Shown here piece after piece: positions 41,857 through 51,357 of a DNA stretch of 51,357 nucleotides. Position 1 is the stretch's first letter; every line of letters starts with the position of its first letter. The DNA is taken from NCBI RefSeq assembly GCF_000238595.1, contig NZ_AGTS01000008.1:1-51357 (forward strand), read 5' to 3'. Below the pieces are notes generated by a model that saw nothing but the letters and a program-made list of their open reading frames with translations, had not been told where the DNA came from and did not search any database. The DNA is from Acidovorax sp. NO-1 (GTDB taxonomy: Bacteria > Pseudomonadota > Gammaproteobacteria > Burkholderiales > Burkholderiaceae_C). The translations under genes were made by a program, and so were the position numbers.

Positions 41857-42222
41857 TTATGGCGCGTTGCGCAGGTTGGGCTTTGCCGCCGAGAAGAAAC
41901 CAGCTGCAGCTCCGTCGCGAAGGACAGTGTTGTCGCGCCGCCGAGCACTTGGGCGCGCGTCACCGGCCATTTTGAAAAAATAGGTATGCAGCAGCAAGTG
42001 GCTGCGCCACTGTGTGACGCGGCTGGACAGAGGGCTCACCAAGCCGGTAACCGACAGCCGGGTGGGAGCCGCCCTGGAAGTTGCCCAGACAGCCATGAAG
42101 GCTTTCATCATGGCCACTGCAATCATCTGGTGTTCAAAAGGAACCACGGCGCCGTTGCGGCGAATGATTGCGCGGTGAGCCGTTGTGCTCGATCCACTGG
42201 GGCCGTTCAAACAAACATGCAT
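41857..42222 (-). CDS. Small ATP-cone protein related to NrdA N-terminus
   Basis: A 121-aa protein with AGGAG six bases before the ATG. IIRRNGAVVPFEHQMIAVAM followed by MKAFMAV is the ATP-cone motif found at the N-terminus of class I ribonucleotide reductase large subunits of betaproteobacteria. The rest of NrdA is absent, and the C-terminal ~45 residues no longer look like the cone. It may be a stand-alone nucleotide sensor or a captured, decaying nrdA 5' end. Confidence 0.55.
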   Translation of the reverse strand: MHVCLNGPSGSSTTAHRAIIRRNGAVVPFEHQMIAVAMMKAFMAVWATSRAAPTRLSVTGLVSPLSSRVTQWRSHLLLHTYFFKMAGDARPSARRRDNTVLRDGAAAGFFSAAKPNLRNAP

Positions 42223-42536
42223 TTCGATCTCCTGTGGGCGCAAGGTGGGCAGCTGTTGTCCGCGCTTGCGCTCCAGAGGGAAATGTACAGCCGCACGGTC
42301 AAATTCGCAAGATTGGAAAACTCCGTAATTCTCGTTACGTCTGTTAAGTTCGTTAAGTTTTCAATCGATTTATTTTCCAATACATTTAACATTCACTGTT
42401 CGTTAAACTCTGTTAACGTGGAGCAAATGATAAAAATAAAAAGAGGAGGGGGGTTTCCCGGCTCCTCTATCGCTTAGTTGTACCTTTTGGCCCGGTGGTA
42501 GACCCGCTGGCCAATGTTCAAGACAATCGGTTTTTC
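42223..42536. other. AT-rich intergenic region
   Basis: Strongly AT-rich at 42290-42440 with repeated GTTAAG/GTTAAC words (GTTAAGTTCGTTAAG at ~42337-42351). A hairpin GAGGAG/CTCCTC lies at about 42442-42466 without a clear T tract. It separates the divergent ATP-cone and recombinase genes. Confidence 0.55.
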
Positions 42537-44945
42537 ATGGTCATGGCCCACACTACGTCCGAAATTCCTGCAGCGCAACCGCCCGCTGAAAACGGCGCCA
42601 TCCCCGGCGCCGGAAATCTCGCGGTCGCGGATTTTGACGGTGGCCAGCCGCTGGAGGCCGCGCAGCCCGCCAAGCCCGCGCGCCGGCGCGGTCGACCACC
42701 AGGTTCGCGCACCAAGATCGCCCACGACACCGGCGCGACGGCCGACGAGTTCGCCATGCTGCGCGCGGTTGCCCAAGGTGTGGATCTGACGGTTGCCGCC
42801 CGCCAGTACCTGCTGTGGCCAGGCCGTGTGCCAGAGCGTCCAGCGCTCATCAAGAAATACCAGGAGCTTCTGGATCGCATCGAGGCTGCGGCCAATGGCA
42901 TCGAGCAATCTCACGAGGCGCGTGCCATGGTGAGGGTTCTCAGGGACCACCAGACCATTGTGATCGAGGAGCCGCGGACTGCCGCCAGTGAGCCCGGTGC
43001 CCAACCATCGGCCCTTGCAGCGCAGTCCGTTGCCGTTTCCGAGCCGGTGGCAGCTCAGGCACCCCAGCCGCCGACACTGGAAGAGTTTGCGGCGCAGTTC
43101 GACCCGGACATGTTTTCTGAAGCGGAGCTGATCGAGCGCTATGAGGATGAGCTGGTCGAACTTGCCGCTGCCGCTGCAGCAGCCCTGCCCGCCACCGAGG
43201 CCGTACCTTCACCCCCACAGGCAGAGATCGCCTTGGCCAGCGAATCGACATTGATTCACGTCGAGCCTGTACAGGCGCTGGAGCAGGCCCGAAGCGCGGC
43301 TGAGCGCATGAAGGACGTGCTGCATGCGATCAACTGGCTGGATGAACACCTGGGCACCAAGCCCGAGCGGGCTCATCGTGTGGAGCAGTGGGTGATCATG
43401 TCGGCCGCACAGATGCAGGCGCTGCGCACAGCGGGTGTGATCACACTGGGGAACCTGGTGGACTGGATGTCACTGCAAGGTGCCACCTGGTACGACGCCC
43501 TGCCTGGCTATGGGGTCAAGCGGGCAGACAACCTGTTGGCGTGGATTTTGCGCTGGAACCTGGTGCCCGCCGAAGGACTGTCCCAGCTCCCTGCCCTGGC
43601 CAGCGCCTCCACCAATGCCACCTCCACCGAGCTGCAGATCTCGGACGACAACGGCCTGCAGCCGCTCACCTTGATGAAGTGGCCTGCAGATCTGATGGGA
43701 ACCAAGGGCACGTTTCGCAAGCACGGCGTCAACACCATGAGTGCTTCCAACGACCTGGAGGCTGTGAAAGGATGGTTTCGCAAAATCAAGGATCTGTCGC
43801 CGTTCACCCAGGAGGCGTACCAGCGCTCCATCGAACGTTTGATCCTCTGGGCCATCCACGAGCGCAAGAAGGCGCTCTCTTCACTGGACGAAGGCGACTT
43901 TTTTGAGTTCAAGGATTTCTTGATCGCCCCGCCCCCTCACTGGGTTCAAGCTGCCAAAGGCGCGCCGAAGAAACAAACCACCGGCTGGAGGCCCCTGCGC
44001 GGGCCCCTGAACTCCATGAGCCTGAACGTGACGTTCGCCGCTGTGCGCAAGATGTTCGCGCACTGGAAAGAATCGGGTTACATCGGCGCCAACGCAGCCC
44101 AGGCCGTCCACGGCAAGAAGCGTGAGGAGGAGACGATGGACGTGTTCCGCTCGTTCACCGAGGCCGACCTGGAGGTGGTGGGCAAAACATTCGCCGACCT
44201 ACCGGAAGGTGCTCCCAAGCGGAGGCTGCGCGCATTGTTCCGGCTCCTCGAAAACGCAGGGCTTCGCCGTGCGGAGGTGGCGCAGGCGCGATGGTCGCAC
44301 GTAGAGACCGACCGAGCGCTTGAACGCAATTCTGAAGCGCGCGTGCTGCAGGTGCTGGGCAAGGGCAAAAGGTTTCGCAAAGTGCCTTTGAACGCCGAGA
44401 CTATGGAGGCGCTGCGTGAGCACCGCAGGGATCGACAGGAGCTTGTGAACCAAGGCAGACTGAAATACTTCTCTCAAGTCAAACCCGAGGACGAGCCGCT
44501 GATTGGCGTGCTGGATGACCGCTGGATCTGGACAAAGAACAAGAAGCTTGAAGAGGATCGCAACGAGCAAGCCCAGGCATCACGGGACAACGCTGCATTG
44601 CCGTCGATTGAGATCGAGAGCGTCGCCGTGGCCGGCAAGCTCAAGTACACCGTCAACGAGCACGGAGCCTTGTGCGGCCACATGCTGTATCAGATCCTCA
44701 AGGGATTTTTTGCGATGTGCTCTCTCGCCGCTGGTGAAAGAACGGGCGAGGCCAAGGGGCCGTTCATGCTTGCCTCCACCCACTGGCTTCGCCACACCTA
44801 TGCGCACAAGGCGCTGGAAGAGGGAAATCTCAGCGTGGTGCAGGGGCTGCTGGGCCACAAGAACATCAACACCACGGCCATCTACGTGAAAGCAGGCATG
44901 TCCGAGCGGATCAAGGTGGCGGAAAAGCTGAAGTCGAGTGTTTAG
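42537..44945 (+). CDS. Large tyrosine recombinase/integrase
   Basis: An ~802-aa phage-integrase-family recombinase; the C-terminal ~400 residues hold the catalytic set: Arg in GLRRAEVAQARW, HWLRHTYA (His-x-x-Arg), GLLGHKN and the nucleophile in TAIYVKAG. A SAM-like core-binding domain precedes it (~430-530). The unusual ~400-residue N-terminal part starts with an AT-hook-like ARRRGRPPGSRTK and a Pro/Ala-rich linker, followed by GYGVKRADNLLAWIL, a helix-hairpin-helix-like stretch. The frame is open to a GTG at 42495; no start has a clear ribosome site. It may move a genomic island or resolve cointegrates. Confidence 0.85.
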   Translation: MVMAHTTSEIPAAQPPAENGAIPGAGNLAVADFDGGQPLEAAQPAKPARRRGRPPGSRTKIAHDTGATADEFAMLRAVAQGVDLTVAARQYLLWPGRVPERPALIKKYQELLDRIEAAANGIEQSHEARAMVRVLRDHQTIVIEEPRTAASEPGAQPSALAAQSVAVSEPVAAQAPQPPTLEEFAAQFDPDMFSEAELIERYEDELVELAAAAAAALPATEAVPSPPQAEIALASESTLIHVEPVQALEQARSAAERMKDVLHAINWLDEHLGTKPERAHRVEQWVIMSAAQMQALRTAGVITLGNLVDWMSLQGATWYDALPGYGVKRADNLLAWILRWNLVPAEGLSQLPALASASTNATSTELQISDDNGLQPLTLMKWPADLMGTKGTFRKHGVNTMSASNDLEAVKGWFRKIKDLSPFTQEAYQRSIERLILWAIHERKKALSSLDEGDFFEFKDFLIAPPPHWVQAAKGAPKKQTTGWRPLRGPLNSMSLNVTFAAVRKMFAHWKESGYIGANAAQAVHGKKREEETMDVFRSFTEADLEVVGKTFADLPEGAPKRRLRALFRLLENAGLRRAEVAQARWSHVETDRALERNSEARVLQVLGKGKRFRKVPLNAETMEALREHRRDRQELVNQGRLKYFSQVKPEDEPLIGVLDDRWIWTKNKKLEEDRNEQAQASRDNAALPSIEIESVAVAGKLKYTVNEHGALCGHMLYQILKGFFAMCSLAAGERTGEAKGPFMLASTHWLRHTYAHKALEEGNLSVVQGLLGHKNINTTAIYVKAGMSERIKVAEKLKSSV

Positions 44946-45376
44946 CTCACCGATGGTCAACGAGTCACCGAACAGTGCGACCCTGACCTATCTGCACCCC
45001 TACTGAGCCGCACAGATCTATACGCGGTGAAATTAAATAGCACCCCACCTGAAGTTACGGGACTATTATTCTTTGCCACGTATGGGGATTTGTTGCAACA
45101 CTGCATGAAGCGGAAAAACCCCTCGATAGAGGGCTTCCTCCAGTCTGTCGTAACCGTATGGGCTTTGGGTTGAAGCCATCAACCACCAGTTTGCCGGATC
45201 AACAAAGTGTTTGGCGTATTTACGATAAAGCGTTAATATGCCAACACAAAGGCCGATATCCGCAAGCGGGAAAGATGGTGTCGGCGCCGCCTTACTTGAA
45301 AGAGTAGGGTCCCACCTGGAGTGGGATTGAAGAGAAGCCCGCATGCGACAGCCACCCTCGGGTGGCTGTTGTCTTT
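44946..45376. other. Intergenic region behind the recombinase
   Basis: A minus-strand frame of 92 codons (45066-45344) has no recognised motif and is not called. Two hairpins are visible: TCCCAC/GTGGGA at about 45309-45325 and ACAGCCACC/GGGTGGCTGT at about 45348-45370, the second followed by TTGTCTTTT and a possible plus-strand terminator. Confidence 0.5.
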
Positions 45377-45967
45377 TCAGGGCCTGATCTTCCTGTTCTC
45401 GTGCACTGCGCGAAGAAGGACTTTCAAGTTCACCTTCCCGGACTTCTTCTGGCGAAGGGTGAGTTGCTCCAGCACATAGGCAGACTGGACACGGAGGATG
45501 AGTCGCTTACGGCGAGCGGCGTCTTTCTTCACCGTGAAGAAAACGGCGTAGGTGACTGAAACGCCTGAGCTGTTCAGCGCTTGGAAGGTTGCGAAGTTGC
45601 CCTGTGCGTTGTCCAGGACGCGGATACGGCTGGATTGAATCCATTGAACAAAGTTGGGTAGGTGAGCCTTGGACAACCGCCAGCGTTCCTCATTGAGCAC
45701 CCGGCGGTCATTCCCATCCAAATAGATCTCCTCTGCGGGGATGCTAAGACGGGGATCATCCCTGTAGTCATGGGTGAAGCAGTGGCAGCTGAAGAAGACC
45801 ACAACGTCTACTTCAACGCCGGGGGACAGTTCCTCACGGAAGGCAAACGGCTTCAGGTGGTGGAGGTCCCAGGCAGCACCGCGCAGCACGACCAATTTGA
45901 ATTGTCCTGAGAGAGCAATGTCTTCGTGTTGGCTGATCAGCGGAGGTGTTGCGGCGTCCATGAGCAC
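45377..45967 (-). CDS. Hypothetical mobile-element protein
   Basis: A 196-aa protein. The N-terminal half contains CHCFTHDYRDD, a Cys/His cluster, and the C-terminal half the stretch TYAVFFTVKKDAARRKRLIL with LRVQSAYVLEQL. Proteins of this look occur on plasmids and islands, but I know no function. It is downstream of the truncated nuclease gene at 46079 on the same strand. Confidence 0.55.
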   Translation of the reverse strand: MLMDAATPPLISQHEDIALSGQFKLVVLRGAAWDLHHLKPFAFREELSPGVEVDVVVFFSCHCFTHDYRDDPRLSIPAEEIYLDGNDRRVLNEERWRLSKAHLPNFVQWIQSSRIRVLDNAQGNFATFQALNSSGVSVTYAVFFTVKKDAARRKRLILRVQSAYVLEQLTLRQKKSGKVNLKVLLRAVHENRKIRP

Positions 45968-46078
45968 TCAAAGGGCACGCGACGCCAACATGGCTCTTCA
46001 AAATGCCTGAGGACCCACTCTAACAGTGAATGAGGCCCCCCTCACGCCCCACGCCGAGTGCAAGCCAGGATACGGCCT

Positions 46079-46726
46079 TCAAACTTGCATTGCCTGCGCA
46101 AAATGGCCGGGGGGCAGCACCATCCATTTCACCTCCAGCTTCGTGGCGAGTTCCTCCAGATCATCTGGGAGCTGCTTTTGCACCACCAGCACTGCCATGA
46201 CTTGGATCTCTGCGCCTGCAGGTTCGTGAATGAACGCCTGAGCGCGCATGACGGCCAGGTACTTCACGCACTGGTAGATACCGCGTTCAAGGTCGTCGTA
46301 TCCAGACCGGATGGATTTGACCTCGACGCCGACCAAACGTGTCTGCGTTCGGAAGAATGCGTCCAGGCGATCACCCGACAGGAGCGGGTACTCCGTCTCT
46401 GCGAGGAGCGTGTTCTTCAGGTCGAACAACTCCGGCCTGGCCAAGACATCGAGGCGCAGCTGCTTGTGCTCCTCTGACTCGCCTCCACCCCAGCCGTAGC
46501 GTTTGTCTTTGCCGTTTGCTGAATCGGGAGCTGCCGGCGTCGGTGGGGTGCCAAGGCCCACACTTTCGAGGACCTGGAGCCATCGATCACCGTAGGCCAG
46601 GATGCGGTCGAATTCATCCCGCACCTTTGCCCGCTTCTCAGCCGGTGTCAGCGCCTCGAATCCGGGCCAGTAGTCCTTGACGCCATCGCTGGGGAGACCG
46701 GCTGTGGCCCCCGATTTGGCGACCAC
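46079..46726 (-). pseudogene. 5'-truncated PD-(D/E)XK-like nuclease gene
   Basis: The visible 215 codons include SGDRLDAFF (Asp119, Asp122) followed by LVGVEVKSIR (Glu135, Lys137), the D-(x)n-ExK order of restriction-like nucleases, and a helical C-terminus. The frame begins at a GTG four bases from the Tn3-type GGGG end at 46730 and meets a stop a few codons further inside the element. The natural N-terminus was probably removed by the transposon. A new short start cannot be excluded. Confidence 0.6.
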
Positions 46727-46729
46727 AAT

Positions 46730-49085
46730 GGGGTGATCTCACTTTCCGTGCAGAAAACCCGGTTAAGAGCTACGGGTTAACCCGCAATTTTTTATTGTCT
46801 GGAATTATCAGTAGCGAATACGTAGACTGCAGCAGGCTTGCGACCACGCCAGCCACGGGAGGACCAGCTTGTCTAGCTACTACCTACGTTTCGTTGGCGC
46901 CGATACCCTGCCCAAATCGCTATCTAAGCGGGAAGTCGAAGAGTGCTTTGGGCTGAGCATTGAAGACATCCAGGAGCTGCGCCCGCCCCGGTTCAGAGGG
47001 ACTGCACGCCTTGGCGCTGCAGTCCAACTGGTCATGCTGCGCGCCACCGGGCGGCACCCCGATGCCTTTTCAGGCCTCCCCTCCGTTTTGCTGCGGTACC
47101 TGACCTCAGCGCTTGGTATGCATGCGACGGATATCGCTTCGGTGACCTCGCTGTACAAGGACAAGGACACGCGATACGAGCACCAGCTCTGGGCTCGGGA
47201 ACGTGTCGGCTTCGCGGTAGTAGACGACACCACCAAGCCGCTCCTGGCAGATGCTTTGGGGGAGCTTTCCGCCTCAGCGGTATCAGTCGATGACCTGATC
47301 CAACAGTCAGAACACTGGCTTTTTGATCGACGGCTCGTCCTGCCTGGTGACCGGACACTGCGCGACATGGCGCGCATGGCATTTGCTGAACAGGAGAATG
47401 CAGCAATCGCAGCGGTCCGCACCTGTGCGCCACCCAAACAGCTTCAGGCGGCTCTCTCGCACGCATTCTCAAAGCGATCAGGGCCCGGCGGTCACACAGT
47501 GCTGGAGTGGCTGCGCACACCCCCAGGGAAGCACGGACAGCTCACGCTGAGCGAGGTCACCAAGAAAATCGAGTGCCTCAAGTCACTGCAAGTTCACAAG
47601 TGGAAGCTGTCGGCGATTCCATTGAATCGTCTCAGGGCGTACAGCCAGGAGGTGATCAATCGTCCACCCTCCGCGACGAAGTTTCTCTCTGAGGATCAGC
47701 GCGATCTGCGCATCGTCTCTTTCCTGCATGTAACCCTCTTGGATCAGACCGATCTCGCCGCAGACATCGGTGCGCGATGTCTCACGGATCTCTATCACAA
47801 GGCCTCTGGCAAGGTACTCAAGAAGCAAGCCGAAAGTGCTGTGGATCTGCGTGCTGAGCGCGTCAAGCTGAAGGACATTCTCTACGACACGCAGTTGACC
47901 GATGCTCAGATCGTCGCGGCGATGCGCGACCTGGTGCCCAAGAATGGAGAAAACTTTGCCGGTACGCGGGCTCAATTCGTCCGGGAAACACTGGTGAAAG
48001 AACAAGCGCCGCGTATGTCGGCCCTGCTCAATGCCCTCGGAGTCCTTGAGATCAAAGGCGAGGAAACGGACAAGGCGCTCAAGCAGCTCAAGACGCTGCG
48101 CGATTTGTCCAAACGCAGCATCAGCAGCCTTCCCGAGGGGTTTGATGTGTCGGTTGCGGACCCAAGCTGGCACTCGCTGCTGGAAGGCCCTGATCGCAAG
48201 GTTGCTCTTGCAGCTCTCAAAGCAAGCGCAGCGACTTCTTTGAAGAAAGCGATCAAGGGCGGAAAGCTGTGGCTGGAACACAGCAGCCGCCACCGCAACC
48301 GTGCCGATCAGCTGATACCCGAAACGCAGTGGGCCGAAAAGCACAAGTCGCTGATCCGAGCTTTGAGCTTGACGGACAATCCAGATAAGTTCCTGGAGCG
48401 CGTGCTGGGACGGGTCAAAGCGGGCATCGGCCAACTGGTGCAGGCCGTGGAGGACGGGGCCTTGACCATAGACAGCCAGGGGCATATTCACATTGCACCG
48501 ATTCAGGCGCTTGAAGTCGAACCCCAGGTCACCAAGACACGCGAGAGCATGTTCAACATGATCGGCGATGCCCAGCTTGGCAACATGCTGGTCGAGATCG
48601 ACGCAAAAAGCGGATTTAGCCAGGCTCTGCTAGGCCGCAGGGCCAAAGACATGGCTGAACTGAAGGCCGTCTACGGCGCCCTATACACACACGGAACAGA
48701 GAACACTGCCAAAGGTGTATGCGCGATGATCCCAGGCCTGCAGGTGTCTCAGGTCACTATGGCCATGCGTGCAACGGAGGCCAGTGGCCGTTTGCGGGAG
48801 GCCAACTCACGGGTCATTGAGTTCCAGCAAAGCATGCCTATTGCCAAACTCTGGGGCCAGGGCGACAAAGCATCCTCTGATTCGATGACGCTCGATACGT
48901 CACGGTACCTGCACTCGGCGCGTATGGAATACCGCCGCAAGCAGCATGGTGTTGGCATCTATGTGCACATGCTTGATACCTGGGCACTGTTTCATGACCA
49001 GCCTATAGTGATCAATGACCGGCAAGCAGCGCCAGCGGTGGACGGTGTCGAAGCGCACAACTGTTCCCGCCGCGAGGACCAGATC
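46730..49085 (+). mobile_element. Left part of a Tn3-family transposon, cut by IS1071
   Basis: The left end appears to be GGGGTGATCTCACTTTCCGT, starting at 46730; a GGGG start is usual for Tn3-family inverted repeats. The transposase gene follows at 46869. The element is interrupted at 49086 by IS1071; its right part should lie beyond the window. The exact inverted-repeat length cannot be set without the other end. Confidence 0.65.
46869..49085 (+). pseudogene. tnpA: Tn3-family transposase gene, 3' end removed
   Basis: Tn3-family DDE transposases are about 950-1000 aa; here 739 codons remain. The catalytic core is partly present: first Asp in VEIDAKSG (~576) with the following block, second Asp in SSDSMTLDTSRYLH (~670), and IVINDRQAAPAVDG. 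The Glu of the triad lies in the missing part. The start is TTG with GGGAGG seven bases upstream. The frame runs eight codons into IS1071 and stops. Differences from the IS1071 transposase show a distinct subgroup, not assigned here. Confidence 0.85.
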
Positions 49086-51357
49086 GGGGTCTCCTCGTTT
49101 TCAGTGCAATAAGTGACGGTACGCAAAGCTAGCACTGGCGCGGGGGTGGTCTGGGTAGACCGTTGATTTCATTGACTTTCCTGTTCGCTTTGTAAACGGG
49201 TATGGTGGCCTCCCACTTTTGAGGTTCACGATGCAGGGTTGGCACACAACGTTTTTGGGGATGCGTGGGCTCCCCCGCGATATCAGCGACTTCGAGATGA
49301 AGGCATTTTTCACCTTCGATGGTGCCGAGCGCGACGCAATCAATGCACGCCGAGGTGATTCCCACAAGCTTGGTCTGGCGCTCCATATTGGTTTCCTGCG
49401 CATGAGTGGGCGTTTGCTCGGTGCCTTTCGGGTAATTCCAGTAGCCTTGTGGCGCCACCTTGGCAACGAGCTTGGCATTGCAGCACCAGAAGTCGCCTCG
49501 CTGAGAGCCATGTATGAACGCGGGCGCACGCTATTCGATCACCAACAAGTAGCCTGCACGGTCCTTGGATTCCAGTGGATGAGCGAGCACCAGCGCCGCT
49601 CACTGGTACGTGAACTGCGCGACGAAGTGGCGCGCTGCGCCGACCGCGATCAGCTACTCGTGCGGGCGCGTCAATGGCTGTACAAGAACAAGCTGGTGAT
49701 CGTGCACGAGCGGGCAATTCGGACACTGATTGCGGCGGCACTTGCCCAGCTTGAAGTTGAAACAGGCACCGCCATCGCCGCCAGCGTTGATCCAGCAACA
49801 CTTGATCGCTGGCGAGCCTCAGTTTCAGAGCTGCGCCCAGATGGACAAACCCAGCAGAGTTGGCTATGGGCTGCACCGGCGAAACACTCAACCCGCCAAA
49901 TCAGCGAGGTACTGGAGCGCATCGACCTGCTTTACACGCTGGACGTTCATAAGCACCTGGCAGACATCCCCGATCTCATCTTGCGCCGCTACGCGCGCCG
50001 ACTTGTCTCCAGGCCGCCCTCAGCCGGAGCCAAGATCAAAGAGCCAGCGCGCACCGTGGAGGTCGCATGCTTTCTTCGGTATTGCCTGTTCACCACCACA
50101 GACCAGTTGATCCTTATGGTGCAGCGCCGGATCGCCGATCTGTGGCGTCAGGCTGCCGCCGATGTCCCCGCTACCGTCAATTGGGCCGCAATGTACAAAA
50201 CGCTGCTCGGCGAACTTGTTGCCTTGAGCGCGCAAGGTGCGGTGCCAGATGCTGAGTTGCGTGCCCGTCTTGAAGCCTTGATCACCGAAACCCAGAAACG
50301 CAAACCACCGAGCAGGGCCTCCCTGGTCCGCGAGGGATTGATTGATGGAATTCGCCCCGTGCGGTCGTTGCTCGTCGCCATTGCAAAGCTGCCCTGGCAG
50401 GCCACCGGCGAGCATCCTGCCATCGAGTACCTTGCCAAGCTGCAAGCTTTATATCTCAAAGGATCCAGAAAGCTGCCAGTTGAAGTGGTGGCACCAAGTC
50501 TGGGAATGATCTGGCAGGTTTCGATCTCCAGCCCAGACCGGGAACGGGCGTTTCAGGCGTTGGAGGTGGCCACCCTGTTTGCCCTGCGCCGCGCGGTGCG
50601 CAATGGCTCGGTCTGGATTGAGCACAGCCTGAGCTTTCGGGGTCGTGCGCGCTTGTTCTTCACGGACGAGCGTTGGCAGGCAGAGTCCAAGAAACACTAT
50701 GCCCGTCTATCGTTACCCAGCAAGGCTGCCACTTTCTTGAAGCCTTTGCTGGCCAGAGTAACTGCCGGTGTCGATGCGGTGGCCGCTGCAGCCCGCAGTG
50801 GCGTACTGCGCGTGGATGATGAACTCCATTTGTCGCCATTGCCCGCAGAGGACGAAGACCCAGAAGTGACCAAGCTGCGCGCGGCTTTGGATCACCGCAT
50901 CGGTGAGGTTCAATTGCCGGAAGTGATTCTGGCCGTTGACGCCCAGGTGCGCTTTAGCTGGATCATGCTCGGACGTGAGCCGCGCTCTACCGACGAGCTG
51001 CTGATGGTCTATGCCGGCATCATGGCCCACGGCACCAGTCTGACTGCGGTCGAATGCGCGCGCATGATTCCGCAATTGTCTGCCACCAGCATTCGCCAGG
51101 CCATGCGCTGGGCGCGGGACGAACGGCGTCTGAGCCAGGCCTGCCAGGCTGTGCTGGAATTCATGCAGCGACACCCGATTGCCGCCACCTGGGGGCGGTC
51201 CGATTTGGCATCTTCTGACATGATGAGCATGGAGACCACCAAACGGGTGTGGCAAGCCCGGCTTGATCCTCGGCGCAACACACCTTCCATTGGAATCTAC
51301 TCCCATGTAAAAGACCGGTGGGGCATCTTCCATGCGCAGCCCTTTGTGCTCAATGAG
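49086..51357 (+). mobile_element. IS1071, left 2.27 kb
   Basis: The sequence from GGGGTCTCCTCGTTTTCAGT onward matches my memory of the IS1071 terminal inverted repeat (about 110 bp), followed by its transposase gene. IS1071 is a class II element of about 3.2 kb that often flanks catabolic genes on betaproteobacterial plasmids. The right end is outside the window. The five bases before the end are AGATC, the candidate target duplication. Confidence 0.88.
49231..51357 (+). CDS. tnpA: IS1071 transposase, 3' end beyond window
   Basis: Tn3-family transposase; 709 of about 970 residues are visible. The start MQGWHTTFLGMRGLPRDISD with GAGG six bases before the ATG is characteristic of IS1071. The first catalytic Asp is in ILAVDAQVRFSW (~569) and the second in ASSDMMSMET (~661); the Glu follows outside. 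The frame is intact in the window, so the element may be active. IS1071 has no resolvase. Confidence 0.93.
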   Translation, partial: MQGWHTTFLGMRGLPRDISDFEMKAFFTFDGAERDAINARRGDSHKLGLALHIGFLRMSGRLLGAFRVIPVALWRHLGNELGIAAPEVASLRAMYERGRTLFDHQQVACTVLGFQWMSEHQRRSLVRELRDEVARCADRDQLLVRARQWLYKNKLVIVHERAIRTLIAAALAQLEVETGTAIAASVDPATLDRWRASVSELRPDGQTQQSWLWAAPAKHSTRQISEVLERIDLLYTLDVHKHLADIPDLILRRYARRLVSRPPSAGAKIKEPARTVEVACFLRYCLFTTTDQLILMVQRRIADLWRQAAADVPATVNWAAMYKTLLGELVALSAQGAVPDAELRARLEALITETQKRKPPSRASLVREGLIDGIRPVRSLLVAIAKLPWQATGEHPAIEYLAKLQALYLKGSRKLPVEVVAPSLGMIWQVSISSPDRERAFQALEVATLFALRRAVRNGSVWIEHSLSFRGRARLFFTDERWQAESKKHYARLSLPSKAATFLKPLLARVTAGVDAVAAAARSGVLRVDDELHLSPLPAEDEDPEVTKLRAALDHRIGEVQLPEVILAVDAQVRFSWIMLGREPRSTDELLMVYAGIMAHGTSLTAVECARMIPQLSATSIRQAMRWARDERRLSQACQAVLEFMQRHPIAATWGRSDLASSDMMSMETTKRVWQARLDPRRNTPSIGIYSHVKDRWGIFHAQPFVLNE

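Noticed and set aside
45066..45344. 92-codon minus-strand frame
   Set aside because: No recognised motif or good start; it may be a fragment, but the evidence is too weak to call.

Overview
The window is a stretch of a large mosaic plasmid (or plasmid-derived element) from a betaproteobacterium, most likely Comamonadaceae. The grounds are a TrfA-type initiator with an iteron origin, KfrA, ParA/ParB, a MobI-like transfer protein, plasmid-borne umuDC, HipBA and RES/Xre toxin modules, and IS1071 at the right edge. No rRNA, tRNA, CRISPR array or housekeeping gene was seen.

Layout. 1-6650 is a maintenance block read leftward: kfrA, a winged-helix replication-initiator candidate, a 1 kb field of 14 copies of an 18-bp palindrome built on CCTTGTACGTACAAGG, then parB and parA. 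A well-formed promoter, a small RNA with a TTGGCG loop and a terminator lie opposite the initiator leader, and a perfect DnaA box lies just past the initiator stop. Together they look like an R1-style antisense-controlled replicon. 6700-11640 carries an H-NS-like protein, two unknown leftward genes, a tiny membrane protein, a ProQ/FinO-domain protein and a HEPN-CBS protein. 11640-13225 is a second replicon: about 15 iterons plus trfA. 13350-18350 holds a zinc-motif protein, a ParB-fold protein, hipBA and small genes.

18471-24502 is the best candidate for an undescribed system: a AAA+ ATPase, a 1159-residue protein of unknown family and a PD-(D/E)XK-type nuclease in one rightward operon. It is followed by RES-toxin debris, a lipoprotein and a leftward three-gene set (513-aa unknown, HEPN protein, 567-aa protein with an AcrVA2-like C-terminus) divergent from an Xre regulator. 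31700-33470 is a LexA-boxed umuDC. 33900-35190 is gene-poor with short repeats. 35190-38520 is a MobI-like gene, a palindrome/half-site array, a ParM-type actin and a partner with an internal duplication. 38630-42240 holds an HNH protein, a Crr6-like protein, a RES/Xre toxin pair and an ATP-cone mini-protein. From 42500 rightward there is a tyrosine recombinase, two accessory genes, and a Tn3-family transposase cut by IS1071, which runs off the window.

The window therefore has two replication modules and two partition modules. A 19-bp repeat occurs both next to kfrA and upstream of the actin gene, linking the two halves. All functional statements rest on motif reading by eye; no database search was possible.
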